DNA from: an uncultured Jannaschia sp.
Lineage (GTDB): Bacteria > Pseudomonadota > Alphaproteobacteria > Rhodobacterales > Rhodobacteraceae
Direction of reading: 5' to 3'
Length of the DNA stretch: 16,739 nt
Assembly (NCBI GenBank): GCA_937916365.1
Contig: CALFSY010000126.1
Coordinates: 1-16,739 of the forward strand
The position numbers and the translations under genes were made by a program. Positions 7,373 to 15,220 of the stretch are shown here, in pieces. The first letter of the stretch is position 1; the number at the start of each line of letters is the position of its first letter. The notes below the pieces were generated by a model, which searched no databases, had not been told where the DNA came from, and saw only the letters and a list, made by a program, of their open reading frames with translations.

Positions 7373-8707
7373 CTACACTCCGCGTGCGACAACCCGCCCT
7401 GAAAGCGAGTTGGCGTTGCTTTCCAAAATTTCAACCGGTGCGATTTGCCCTATAAGCGTTTCGTCACCCTGCACATGAACCGCGTGTAAGTATTCGGATT
7501 TGCCAACCATTTGCCCGTTCATTCGCCCAGGTTTTTCAAAAAGAACATTTACAATACGCCCCACCATGTTGCCTTGGGTTTGGCGTTGTTGATCCCGCAA
7601 AAGGGCTTGTAATCGTTGTAGGCGATCATCGGCCACGGCACTGTCAACCAGGGGCCGTTCCGCGGCGGGTGTGCCAGGCCGGGCAGAGTATTTGAACGAA
7701 TACGCCATGCCATAACCCACGGTGCGCACCAGGTGCAGCGTCGCTTGAAAATCATCGTCTGTTTCGCCGGGAAATCCTACAATAAAATCGCCGGACAAAA
7801 CCAGATCTGGGCGCGCAGACCGAATACGTTCGACCAGACGTATATAATCATCGGCGGTGTGTTTGCGGTTCATCGCCTTTAACACCTGATCCGATCCCGA
7901 TTGCACCGGCAGATGCAGATACGGCATCAGTTTTTCGCACGTGCCATGGGCATGGATCAACGCATCGTCCATATCGTTGGGATGGGATGTGGTAAACCGA
8001 ATACGATCCAGCCCATCCATATCTGCCAAGGCCCAGATTAGGTGTGCCAGGCCCCAATCCGCCCCATTCGGTCCGGTGCCATGATAGGCATTGACGTTTT
8101 GCCCCAAAAGCGTGATTTCACGCACCCCGCGATCGATCAAATCGCGTGCCTCGTCCAACAAACGTTGTGCGGGACGCGATACCTCGGCCCCGCGGGTGTA
8201 GGGCACAACACAAAAGGAACAAAATTTATCGCATCCTTCCTGCACAGTTAAAAACGCCGTTGGCCCGCGTTTTGATTTCCGCGCATGGGGCAGGTGCGTA
8301 AATTTATCGTCTTCGGGAAAATCTGTGTCAATCGCCCTGTGCCCTTGGTGAACGGCTTTCATCATTTGCGGCAGGCGGTGATAGGTTTGTGGCCCTACGA
8401 TCAAATCAACCATCGGCTGGCGGGTTATGATTTCTTCGCCTTCCGCCTGCGCGACGCAGCCGGCGACCCCGATTTTTAGATCCGGGTTCGCGGCGCGCAG
8501 CGGTTTGAACTGCCCCAATTCGGAATACACCTTTTCCGCCGCTTTTTCGCGGATATGGCAGGTATTCAGCACGATCAGATCGGCATTTTCCGGGGTGTTG
8601 ACCTGTTGATACCCTTCAACGGCCAAGGTTTCGGCAATTCGTTCGCTGTCATAAACATTCATCTGACAGCCATAGGTTTTGATATAAAGGTTTTTTTTAT
8701 CGGTCAT
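7373..8707 (-). CDS. miaB: tRNA-2-methylthio-N6-dimethylallyladenosine synthase MiaB
   Basis: MiaB is a radical-SAM methylthiotransferase that converts i6A37 to ms2i6A37 in tRNAs reading UNN codons. The 444-residue protein has the N-terminal MTTase domain with the three cysteines of the auxiliary 4Fe-4S cluster (Cys14 in TYGCQMN, Cys50 in NTCHIREKA, Cys84 in AGCVAQ). The radical-SAM CxxxCxxC follows in EGCDKFCSFCVVPYTRG (Cys159, 163, 166), then GQNVNAYHG and SGDFIVGFPGE, and a C-terminal TRAM domain (about 375-440). The start at ATG 8707 gives the standard beginning, though the Shine-Dalgarno is weak (GGGA about 11 bases upstream). It lies 39 bases after hemF. Its substrates include tRNA-Phe(GAA), encoded at the right end of this window. 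Confidence 0.97.
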   Translation of the reverse strand: MTDKKNLYIKTYGCQMNVYDSERIAETLAVEGYQQVNTPENADLIVLNTCHIREKAAEKVYSELGQFKPLRAANPDLKIGVAGCVAQAEGEEIITRQPMVDLIVGPQTYHRLPQMMKAVHQGHRAIDTDFPEDDKFTHLPHARKSKRGPTAFLTVQEGCDKFCSFCVVPYTRGAEVSRPAQRLLDEARDLIDRGVREITLLGQNVNAYHGTGPNGADWGLAHLIWALADMDGLDRIRFTTSHPNDMDDALIHAHGTCEKLMPYLHLPVQSGSDQVLKAMNRKHTADDYIRLVERIRSARPDLVLSGDFIVGFPGETDDDFQATLHLVRTVGYGMAYSFKYSARPGTPAAERPLVDSAVADDRLQRLQALLRDQQRQTQGNMVGRIVNVLFEKPGRMNGQMVGKSEYLHAVHVQGDETLIGQIAPVEILESNANSLSGRVVARGV

Positions 8708-8746
8708 ACGTCTGTATTCCCATGGGCCTTTATCTTTGCGGTGGCA

Positions 8747-9634
8747 TTAGATCCATTTTGCAATGGGCGGCAGGCTCATCAAAACCGCGTTTGCATCGTG
8801 ACCGGTTTCCAGCCCGAATTTCGTGCCGCGATCATAGACAAGGTTGTATTCAGCATAAAGCCCCCGATGGATCAGTTGTGCATCACGGTGCGCTGCGGAA
8901 AAATCCATGTGCCGCCGCCGTTCTACACATGGCAGATACGCAGGTAAAAATGCGCGGCCTACATCCTGGGTAAAGGCAAAATCGGCGTCCCAATCGCCGG
9001 TGTTTAGGTCGTCGTAAAAAATACCGCCAACACCCCGCGCGCGATTGCGGTGTGGAATATAGAAATAATCATCGGCCCAGGCTTTGAATCGGGGATAATA
9101 GGTGGGATTGTGACGATCGCAGTAATCTTTCAAGGTTGCGTGAAAATGATCCGTATCGGTGTCATATGCGATAGCGGGGTTCAAATCGGACCCACCACCA
9201 AACCACCAGGCCACAGGTGTCCAAAACATGCGCGTGTTCATGTGAACGGCCGGAACGTGGGGGTTTTGCATATGGGCCACCAAACTGATGCCAGACGCCC
9301 AGAAAAGGGGGGTTTCGCGCAGTGCAGCAAGATCTTTGCGCGCGGCCATTGCGGCAATCGCACGGTCGCCCAAACGGCCATAGACGGTAGACACGTTTAC
9401 ACCCACTTTTTCAAATACACGCCCGCCGCGCAGAACGCTCATCACACCACCACCGGCATCTTCGCCGCCCGGCGCATCGCGGTGGGTTTGGGTAACCTCA
9501 AACCGCCCGGGGGATAAATCGCTGTCTTGGCTGTTTTCAAGGGCGGTAAAGGCCGCAACAATATCGTCACGCAACTGGCTAAACCATTGTGCCGCGCGTG
9601 TTTTGCGATCTGTGAATGAATCGGGATCGTTCAT
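8747..9634 (-). CDS. hemF: oxygen-dependent coproporphyrinogen III oxidase
   Basis: HemF oxidatively decarboxylates coproporphyrinogen III to protoporphyrinogen IX using O2, a late step of haem and chlorophyll synthesis in the cytoplasm. The 295-residue protein carries family motifs in order: FEKVGVNVSTVYG (74-86), HMQNPHVPAVHMNTRMFW (121-138) with conserved histidines, WFGGGSDLNP (144-153), GVGGIFYDDLN (201-211) and the C-terminal GLETGHDANAVLMSLPP. Length and ending are normal, so it appears intact. The start is ATG 9634, with only a weak GAG upstream. It is 81 bases downstream of trcR and 39 upstream of miaB on the same strand. An aerobic form implies an organism living with oxygen; nothing here tells whether an anaerobic HemN exists elsewhere. 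Confidence 0.97.
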   Translation of the reverse strand: MNDPDSFTDRKTRAAQWFSQLRDDIVAAFTALENSQDSDLSPGRFEVTQTHRDAPGGEDAGGGVMSVLRGGRVFEKVGVNVSTVYGRLGDRAIAAMAARKDLAALRETPLFWASGISLVAHMQNPHVPAVHMNTRMFWTPVAWWFGGGSDLNPAIAYDTDTDHFHATLKDYCDRHNPTYYPRFKAWADDYFYIPHRNRARGVGGIFYDDLNTGDWDADFAFTQDVGRAFLPAYLPCVERRRHMDFSAAHRDAQLIHRGLYAEYNLVYDRGTKFGLETGHDANAVLMSLPPIAKWI

Positions 9635-9715
9635 GCAAATCTCATATCAAGTGTAATGGTTTACAACGCAATCGGGGGCCATGTGCGCCATCATAACACT
9701 GGGTCTATGCGCAGT

Positions 9716-10480
9716 TTAGCCGTCCTTATCACGTGTTTCATCGTCTTTATCGTTTGGTAGATTAAACAAGCTATCGGCATCCACGAACGTTTTATCATCG
9801 GTCGCATCCTCGGATGTATATGATCCGGTTAGGGTGAATGTTTCCAACCCGGAAATTGCCGATGGCATTTTGGGTTCGGGGGGCATACCAAGGCTTTGTT
9901 CGGTTGACACCAATTTACGGCGTTCGTCGTCGCCCATGGTGTTTTGTTGGCCCGCCTGTCTTTTGGCATTTGCTTTTTGCACGGCGGCGTCCAATTCCGA
10001 TTGTTTGCATAGCCCCAGCGCAACGGGATCAATCGGTTGAATGTTTGATATGTTCCAATGGCTGCGATCGCGGATGGATTGGATGGTGGGTTTTGTGGTG
10101 CCCACCAATTTTGAAATTTGGCCGTCGCTCAGTTCGGGGTGAAATTTGACCAACCACAAAATCGCCGCTGGGCGATCCTGTCGCTTCGATAGGGGTGTAT
10201 AACGGGGGCCGCGGCGTTTTTCTTCGCCTGCGGCGGCAGGGTTGAATTTAAGGCGCAATTTGTGAAGGGGGTTAGATTGACCTTGGTCAATTTCATCTTG
10301 GGTCAACTGATTATTCACAATGGGGTCAAACCCTTTCACACCCACTGCAACATCACCATCGGCGATACCCTGCACCTCAAGCTCGTGCAGACCGCAAAAA
10401 TCGCCGATTTGTTTGAATGTTAGGGTTGTATTATCAACCAGCCACACAGCGGTCGCTTTGGCCATGATCGGTGTATTCAT
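9716..10480 (-). CDS. trcR: TrcR-type (DUF1013) transcriptional regulator
   Basis: A 254-residue alphaproteobacterial protein of the DUF1013 family, which current annotation calls the cell-cycle transcriptional regulator TrcR; I use that name from family knowledge. The start at ATG 10480 (MNTPIMAKATAVWLVDNTT) is supported by GAAGGA seven bases upstream; a longer reading to 10531 is not. Two HTH-like stretches are visible, TFKQIGDFCGLHELEVQGIA near residues 22-41 and SDGQISKLVGTTKPTIQSI at about 118-136. Between them lie YTPLSKRQDRPAAILWLVK and, after the second, HWNISNIQPIDPVALGLC, all highly typical. The C-terminus (from about 215) is acidic and low in complexity. A 13-bp palindrome lies 45-57 bases upstream of the start. 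Confidence 0.92.
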   Translation of the reverse strand: MNTPIMAKATAVWLVDNTTLTFKQIGDFCGLHELEVQGIADGDVAVGVKGFDPIVNNQLTQDEIDQGQSNPLHKLRLKFNPAAAGEEKRRGPRYTPLSKRQDRPAAILWLVKFHPELSDGQISKLVGTTKPTIQSIRDRSHWNISNIQPIDPVALGLCKQSELDAAVQKANAKRQAGQQNTMGDDERRKLVSTEQSLGMPPEPKMPSAISGLETFTLTGSYTSEDATDDKTFVDADSLFNLPNDKDDETRDKDG

Positions 10481-10524
10481 CGAACGATCCTTCACATAAT
10501 TTGCCCTACGCCGGATGTCGGCCA

Positions 10525-10537
10525 CGGACATTGTCCG
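10525..10537. promoter_or_regulatory. 13-bp perfect palindrome upstream of trcR
   Basis: CGGACATTGTCCG has two 6-base arms around a single central base, 45-57 bases before the trcR start codon. Position and symmetry fit an operator for a dimeric regulator, possibly autoregulation by TrcR. It could also be a chance GC-rich palindrome. No clear -10/-35 pair was found beside it. Confidence 0.3.
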
Positions 10538-10564
10538 CCATTCCGCAATGTTGGGGGAATTAGA

Positions 10565-10672
10565 TTACATATAGCAACCCCCACGCAGGAAGGAAGAGCG
10601 AAAAGTATCTAAACACAACTCGCCCGTCACCCTGGCATCGTGGTAGGCGTTGGCGTGGCGCGCAAAATACAC
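10565..10672 (-). pseudogene. short fragment resembling the C-terminal end of a DEDDh 3'-5' exonuclease
   Basis: On the minus strand, 24 bases after the recR stop, an open stretch of 35 codons reads from a GTG (10672) to TAA (10565). It is preceded in frame by a TGA and has no Shine-Dalgarno sequence. Its first half (RHANAYHDARVTGELCL) resembles the ExoIII motif region of DnaQ-like exonucleases, where HNALxDAxxTAELFL is usual; the rest does not continue that fold. I therefore read it as a possible remnant of a decayed exonuclease gene whose 5' part is gone. The match is short and by eye only. It could equally be an unrelated small peptide or chance. Normal-looking coding in this frame does not extend into recR. 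Confidence 0.25.
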
Positions 10673-10695
10673 CGATCAATGGGTGGGTAGGGCGA

Positions 10696-11295
10696 TCATA
10701 CCGCCTTGCGCGCACGCAGTGCCGCCGAAATGGTGCCATCGTCCAGGTAATCCAATTCCCCGCCAATGGGCACACCTTGCGCCAGGGTTGTGACTGTGAC
10801 CATGCGACCATCCAATGCGTCGGCGATATAGTGGGCCGTTGTTTGCCCGTCGACAGTGGCATTTAGCGCCAAAATCACCTCATCCACATTTTCGCGGTCG
10901 ATCCGATCCACCAAACTGGGGATTTTCAAATCCTCTGGTCCCACGTCATCTAGCGCGTTAAGCGTGCCCCCCAACACGTGATAGCGCCCCGAAAAAACGC
11001 GCCCGCGTTCCATCGCCCAAAGATCGGCAACATCTTCGACCACGCAAATTTGGCCGGTCGCGCGTGCGTCATCGGCGCAAATTGGGCAAAGATCACCCGT
11101 GCTGATATTTCCACAATTCACACAGGTGCGGGCGGTTTTCGCCACCTTATCCATCGCATCGGCCAAGGGCCGCATAAATGTATCGCGTTTTTTAATCAGC
11201 TGCAGCACCGCACGCCGCGCCGATCTTGGCCCCAACCCCGGCAGGCGCGCCATGATTTCAATCAGGGTTTCAATATCTTTCGACCCTTGGATCAC
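10696..11295 (-). CDS. recR: recombination mediator protein RecR
   Basis: RecR acts with RecF and RecO to load RecA on gapped DNA. The 199-residue protein has the N-terminal helix-hairpin-helix (LPGLGPRSARRAVLQLI, residues 18-34), the four-cysteine zinc finger (Cys58, Cys61, Cys70, Cys73 in TCVNC and CPIC), and a Toprim domain from about residue 82 (VVEDVADLWAME). The Walker-like ALNATVDGQTTAHYI and PIGGELDYLDDGTI follow at the end. The start is GTG at 11295, preceded by AAGGGTGG; no ATG in a suitable position exists. It lies 51 bases downstream of ybaB on the same strand, the usual arrangement in bacteria. Confidence 0.97.
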   Translation of the reverse strand: MIQGSKDIETLIEIMARLPGLGPRSARRAVLQLIKKRDTFMRPLADAMDKVAKTARTCVNCGNISTGDLCPICADDARATGQICVVEDVADLWAMERGRVFSGRYHVLGGTLNALDDVGPEDLKIPSLVDRIDRENVDEVILALNATVDGQTTAHYIADALDGRMVTVTTLAQGVPIGGELDYLDDGTISAALRARKAV

Positions 11296-11346
11296 GCCGC
11301 CACCCTTACGATTGCTGATGTAAACACATGCACACCTGCACGGGCA

Positions 11347-11691
11347 CTAAAACGGAAGTTTCATACCAGCGGGCAATCCCATACCTTCGGCCAGTTTTCC
11401 CATCTCTTCCTGGTTTTTTTCTTGGGCTTTTGTTTGTGCGTCTTTGATGGCGGCCAAAATCAAATCTTCGACAACCTCTTTATCGCTTTCGTTAAAGATT
11501 GAGGGGTCAATATCAAGCGCGGTCAGATCACCCTTGGCCGTGGCCGTGGCCGTAACAAGCCCCGCCCCGGATTCACCGGTCACAGTCATGGTGGCCAAGG
11601 TTTGCTGCATTTCGGCCACCCTGTCTTGCATATCCTTTGCCTGCTGCATCATCTTGGTCATATCGCCAAGCCCGGCTAAGCCTTTGAACAT
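11347..11691 (-). CDS. ybaB: YbaB/EbfC family nucleoid-associated protein
   Basis: A 114-residue DNA-binding protein of the YbaB/EbfC family, small dimers that coat DNA without strong specificity and are often encoded between dnaX and recR. Family features: MFKGLAGLGDMTKMMQQAKDMQ at the start (helical, methionine-rich), the central TVTGESGAGLVTATATAKGDL beta region (about 36-56), and a C-terminal helix ending EEMGKLAEGMGLPAGMKLPF. The start at ATG 11691 has GGAG nine bases upstream. The ybaB-recR pair is cut off from dnaX here by an inverted gene, so it needs its own promoter; a candidate is listed separately. Confidence 0.95.
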   Translation of the reverse strand: MFKGLAGLGDMTKMMQQAKDMQDRVAEMQQTLATMTVTGESGAGLVTATATAKGDLTALDIDPSIFNESDKEVVEDLILAAIKDAQTKAQEKNQEEMGKLAEGMGLPAGMKLPF

Positions 11692-11724
11692 ATTTTAGAA
11701 CTCCGCACAAATGTTACACACTAA

Positions 11725-11754
11725 TTTATCTTTAGAAGGGCCGGGGTAAGACAA
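11725..11754 (-). promoter_or_regulatory. candidate promoter for ybaB-recR
   Basis: TTGTCT (11754-11749) and GATAAA (11730-11725) are separated by 18 bases on the minus strand, each matching four of six sigma-70 consensus bases. Transcription would begin near 11718 and leave a leader of about 27 bases before ybaB. A promoter is expected here because the upstream gene points the other way, but these boxes are weak. Confidence 0.35.
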
Positions 11755-11768
11755 CAAGGAATTTAATC

Positions 11769-11798
11769 TTGACAAAAATAGTAAGTTATTTTCATAAT
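11769..11798 (+). promoter_or_regulatory. sigma-70-type promoter for the histidine phosphatase gene
   Basis: TTGACA (11769-11774, perfect -35) and CATAAT (11793-11798, five of six -10 bases) are separated by 18 bases in an AT-rich stretch. Transcription would begin around 11805, about 48 bases before the ATG at 11853. The -35 is only 14 bases from the -35 of the candidate ybaB promoter on the other strand, so the two would be back to back. Confidence 0.65.
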
Positions 11799-11852
11799 TG
11801 TATTCACACCCCCCTGCTTTGTGCGGCATACCCAACAAGAAAGGATTTTACG

Positions 11853-12464
11853 ATGTTTCCCCGATACCTTACGCCACTTTGCATGTTCACGTTGTTTTCT
11901 GTGGCATCACCGGTCGTGGCCGACGATATGGCAACGCCTGAACACCTGATTAATGCCCTGCGCGAAGGGGGGCACGTGCTTTACATCCGCCACGCTCAAA
12001 CGGAATCTGATTATGCCGATCAGGTTTCAGCAGATCCCCTTGATTGTTCGACCCAGCGCGTCTTGAGTCGCTTCGGATGGGCACAGGCAAGGTCGATTGG
12101 CGCTGCAATTTCCATGGCGGAAATCCCGGTGGGTGAGGTTATTTCAAGTCAGTATTGTCGCGCGTGGCAAACCGCAGATCTGGCATTTGGGCGATTTGAA
12201 GAACACCCTGACTTGAACTTTGAACCCGCAGAAGACTATACCGATGACCAATTTGCCGCAATGCGCACGCGTGTGGTCCCCCTTATCACGGCACCGATGG
12301 AAGATGGAGCAAATCGTGTGATTGTTGGTCACGATGATCCGTTTGAGGCTGTGACAGGCATTTATCCTGAACCCCAAGGTGTGGCCTATGTCTTAAGTGT
12401 GGGCCAGGATGGTATGATAAATGTTTTGGGGCATATTCCCCCAGATGGCTGGCCAAATATGTGA
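11853..12464 (+). CDS. exported histidine phosphatase family protein
   Basis: A 203-residue protein of the histidine phosphatase (phosphoglycerate-mutase-like) superfamily. The start ATG 11853 has AAAGGA about eight bases upstream. The first 21 or so residues (MFPRYLTPLCMFTLFSVASP, ending VVADD) form a likely signal peptide cleaved after VVA, so the product is probably periplasmic. Catalytic features: RHAQTE with the phospho-accepting His47 next to Arg46, SQYCRAWQTADLAF with Arg103, and VGHDDPFEAVTG with the second His160. The usual family spelling there is VGHGNP or SHGNP, so Asp-Asp is a variant. The substrate cannot be told. The gene is alone on the plus strand, inserted between dnaX and ybaB-recR, has its own promoter, and ends 19 bases from the convergent dnaX stop. 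Confidence 0.88.
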   Translation: MFPRYLTPLCMFTLFSVASPVVADDMATPEHLINALREGGHVLYIRHAQTESDYADQVSADPLDCSTQRVLSRFGWAQARSIGAAISMAEIPVGEVISSQYCRAWQTADLAFGRFEEHPDLNFEPAEDYTDDQFAAMRTRVVPLITAPMEDGANRVIVGHDDPFEAVTGIYPEPQGVAYVLSVGQDGMINVLGHIPPDGWPNM

Positions 12465-12483
12465 CGTAGTGTGTTTGCGGCTA

Positions 12484-14256
12484 TTACTCGTGGCCGCTCT
12501 CTTCAAAAGGGTCCCATGTTTCATCCTCTTCCGGGGGCGGTGGTAAAGCATCGCCTTCGGCGTGTGTGGTTAAGGACGCCCACGTGCGAATGTTAAGGAT
12601 CTGCGCATTTGGTAACGCTGCGCGCACGGCCTGCATCAAGGGATGATCGGCCACCTGTGCCTTAAGTGTGGATTGTTCGGCCTGTTTGCTTTCGGCAAGG
12701 GTTTGCCCTCCGCCGTCGTTTGTTACGGAAATGGCCCATCGTTCGCCTGTTGCCTGTTTCAGGGCACGGCCAAGACGTGCGGCTAAATCCCCCGGGGCAT
12801 GTTCGGTCGGTTGAAATTCTATGCGACCTGGGGCGTAGTTTACTAAGCGCAAGGTGGTTTTCACATCCACCAATAATTTTAGATCGCGCGTTTTTTCGAT
12901 CAATGCGACAACGCTTTCAAACGTGGCAAGATGTGCCAGATCGGTGGTGGGTGAAACTGCCAACGCGGGTTGTGAACCGCCGCCACCGCCCACGCGGGCT
13001 TGGGCGATTGCGGCCTGGGGTGCCGTGGGTGGCGATGATGCACGCGCACCTGGGGCAGGCTGCGGTTCGGGCGCTGGGGTGTTTGAGCCCGTAGTGTGCA
13101 GTTGCCGCACCAAATCACCGGGTGTTGGCAAATCCGCCACATGCGTTAAACGAATAATGGCCATTTCCGCCGCCATCATCGCATTCGGGGCAAGGGCGAT
13201 TTCCTCCATCGCTTTCAGCAGCATTTGCCATGTGCGTGATAGCACCCGCATCGGCAATTTTTCGGAAAGATGCCGCCCACGTTCCCGTTCCTCGGGGGCG
13301 ATGGTGGGGTCTTCGGCGGTTGTGGGGGAAATTTTGATAACGCTTAACCAATGGGTGGTTTCGGCCAAATCGCGCAAAATGGCCATGGGATCGGCGCCAT
13401 CGGCATACTGCCCGCCTAATTCATCCAATGCACCGGCGGCATTGCCAGCCATGATGGCATCAAACAAATCCATTACACGGCCACGATCGGCCAGGCCCAA
13501 CATCGCGCGCACTTGGTCGGCGGTGGTTTGCCCGGCGCCATGGGCAATGGCCTGATCCAACAAACTGACCGCATCACGAACCGATCCTTCGGCGGCCCGG
13601 GTAATCAGCGCCAGGGCGTCTTCGGCGATTTCGGTGGCCTCAAGTGTGGCGATTTTCCTAAGATGTGCAATCATAACTTCGGGTTCGATGCGACGTAGAT
13701 CGAACCGTTGGCACCGGCTTAGGACTGTGACCGGCACTTTGCGGATTTCGGTGGTGGCAAACAGAAATTTCACATGCGCGGGAGGTTCTTCTAACGTTTT
13801 CAGCAGCGCATTAAACGCGCTGGTGGACAGCATGTGAACTTCATCAATGATAAAAATTTTATGCCGCGCCGTTGCCGCGCGATAGCTAACTGTATCAATG
13901 ATTGCGTCTCGGATGTTTTGCACCCCGGTGTTCGAGGCCGCGTCCATTTCCATAACATCGACATGGCGTCCCTCGGCTATGGCGACGCAATGGTCGCACA
14001 CACCGCAGGGCGTTGTGGTAGGCCCGCCCGTGCCATCGGGGCCGATACAGTTCAATCCCTTTGCAATGATGCGGGCCGTTGTGGTTTTACCGGTGCCACG
14101 AATACCCGTTAACATAAAGGCCTGGGCAATCCGTCCGGCGGCAAAGGCATTGCGCAATGTGCGCACCATTGCATCTTGGCCGATTAGGTCGTCGAACGTT
14201 GCCGGGCGGTATTTCCGCGCTAGGCCCTGGTATCCGCTTTGGGGTGTTTCAGTCAT
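12484..14256 (-). CDS. dnaX: DNA polymerase III subunit gamma/tau
   Basis: DnaX is the ATPase of the clamp loader; its tau form also binds the polymerase core and helicase. The 590-residue protein begins SGYQGLARKYRPATFDDLIGQ and shows Walker A GIRGTGKTTT (51-60), the zinc module Cys70-Cys84-Cys87-Cys90, Walker B IFIIDEVHML (134-143), and the SRC motif at 180-182 (arginine finger). Domain III (about 240-370) follows, then a proline- and glycine-rich linker (about 395-435) and a C-terminal tau-like domain ending in an acidic tail. I saw no A-rich slippery site like that of E. coli dnaX, so a frameshifted gamma form is not supported. The start ATG 14256 has no clear Shine-Dalgarno sequence. The gene lies 82 bases after the regulator gene on the same strand. 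Confidence 0.96.
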   Translation of the reverse strand: MTETPQSGYQGLARKYRPATFDDLIGQDAMVRTLRNAFAAGRIAQAFMLTGIRGTGKTTTARIIAKGLNCIGPDGTGGPTTTPCGVCDHCVAIAEGRHVDVMEMDAASNTGVQNIRDAIIDTVSYRAATARHKIFIIDEVHMLSTSAFNALLKTLEEPPAHVKFLFATTEIRKVPVTVLSRCQRFDLRRIEPEVMIAHLRKIATLEATEIAEDALALITRAAEGSVRDAVSLLDQAIAHGAGQTTADQVRAMLGLADRGRVMDLFDAIMAGNAAGALDELGGQYADGADPMAILRDLAETTHWLSVIKISPTTAEDPTIAPEERERGRHLSEKLPMRVLSRTWQMLLKAMEEIALAPNAMMAAEMAIIRLTHVADLPTPGDLVRQLHTTGSNTPAPEPQPAPGARASSPPTAPQAAIAQARVGGGGGSQPALAVSPTTDLAHLATFESVVALIEKTRDLKLLVDVKTTLRLVNYAPGRIEFQPTEHAPGDLAARLGRALKQATGERWAISVTNDGGGQTLAESKQAEQSTLKAQVADHPLMQAVRAALPNAQILNIRTWASLTTHAEGDALPPPPEEDETWDPFEESGHE

Positions 14257-14338
14257 GCCATAGTGTTTCGTTTGCGTGCACCAAGTTTATGAAAGATCGG
14301 AATCAAATGAAAGCTGGTTTGCCACGGCCATGGAACCC

Positions 14339-15199
14339 TTACCGCACGGTATCGCGCAGTGTTTCAAGGTAATCGGGGATGTCACGGGCCGAGACATTGG
14401 ATTCGCGCACCAGCCAATCAAAATGCCGCGTCACGGTGCGCACACGATCACGATCGCGAAACGCAATATAATGCCGCCCCATATAGATGACGGCCATCTT
14501 TGGGCCAAACACTGTGACGGGGGAAGAATACACCCGCCGCGCATCAAACAAAAACAAACGTAGGCTTGGATAAAATTGACGATACAGTTCGGCCAGCCAA
14601 TCGATCTGTTCCACACGCACTTCGGGGGGCACCCCTGTATAATACCCTTCGCCGCGCGCGAAACTTTCTAATTCGTGAAGGGCCATTGCCATTTCGTAAT
14701 CGTTTTCGGTCAACCGCATCCAATCAAGCCGTTCAGCCGCGGCATCGATGGCTTCGTCCGGGCGGCGATGGGTGATGGGGGTGTATTCCCACCGCATTAC
14801 GGCATCAGTTTTCAACATATCAGGCAGCGTCGCCGGCACGTGACGAATTTTGTAACCCTCTGCTTCTTTATGCCAGGTAAAGATTTGATCGTCTAACCCA
14901 GTGGCCCGTCCGGTTTCCGAAATTGACAGCGAACTGTTTAGCAACGCGCCCGCTTGTTCTGGTCGGTCCGTCAAACCCAAAAGCCAATCGGCCGATACAT
15001 CCAGCACTTGGGCACAGGCCGCAACAATATGACCCCCGGGCATGCGCACCTCGCCCTCAATCAACATTTGCGTCACGGTGGATCTATCCACCCCCACGGC
15101 CCGGGCAAGGCCCGCGCGGCTTAGCCGTGCAGTGATAAGGGCCGATTTCAACCGGTTCTGAAATTGTTTAGCACGCTCTCTTTTGTCGAGTATTTGCAT
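14339..15199 (-). CDS. XRE-type helix-turn-helix regulator with an unrecognised C-terminal domain
   Basis: A 286-residue putative DNA-binding protein. The N-terminal part (about residues 17-76) is a Cro/C1-type helix-turn-helix: LARAVGVDRSTVTQMLIEGE is the recognition region and VLDVSADWLLGL the typical closing helix. The remaining 200 residues contain WLAELYRQFYPSLRLFLFDA, PVTVFGPKMAVIYMGRHYIAF and a final HFDWLVRESNVSARDIPDYL; I do not recognise this as a named domain or see enzyme motifs. ATG 15199 is chosen because the HTH follows at the normal distance; a TTG at 15265 would lengthen it by 22 residues. No Shine-Dalgarno precedes 15199, and a TATATT at 15208-15213 sits so close that the transcript may start at or near the ATG (leaderless). 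The gene diverges from the desaturase and runs toward dnaX. Confidence 0.85.
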   Translation of the reverse strand: MQILDKRERAKQFQNRLKSALITARLSRAGLARAVGVDRSTVTQMLIEGEVRMPGGHIVAACAQVLDVSADWLLGLTDRPEQAGALLNSSLSISETGRATGLDDQIFTWHKEAEGYKIRHVPATLPDMLKTDAVMRWEYTPITHRRPDEAIDAAAERLDWMRLTENDYEMAMALHELESFARGEGYYTGVPPEVRVEQIDWLAELYRQFYPSLRLFLFDARRVYSSPVTVFGPKMAVIYMGRHYIAFRDRDRVRTVTRHFDWLVRESNVSARDIPDYLETLRDTVR

Positions 15200-15202
15200 C
15201 AG

Positions 15203-15220
15203 TGTTGAATATATCAAACA
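15203..15220. promoter_or_regulatory. imperfect palindrome over the regulator's -10 region (putative operator)
   Basis: TGTTGAATATATCAAACA is an 18-bp palindrome with seven of nine symmetric pairs. On the minus strand it contains TATATT (15213-15208), a good -10 box; TCTACA (15237-15232), 18 bases further, is a passable -35. Transcription would start about 15201, right at the regulator's ATG. A dimeric XRE regulator bound here would block its own promoter; autoregulation is inference. Confidence 0.45.

Noticed and set aside
10570..10640. Possible SRP (4.5S) RNA because GGAAGGAA occurs near the dnaX-recR region
   Set aside because: The conserved flanking SRP core (CAGG on one side and GCAGC on the other) and the stem are absent.
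10560..10862. A 100-codon minus-strand open frame overlapping the 3' half of recR
   Set aside because: It overlaps the clearly genuine recR frame, has no family resemblance and is rich in rare residues for coding; it is a shadow frame.
12900..13100. Programmed frameshift in dnaX to make gamma
   Set aside because: No A-run slippery heptamer or adjacent stem was seen on the coding strand; the frame runs unbroken to a 590-residue tau-like product.
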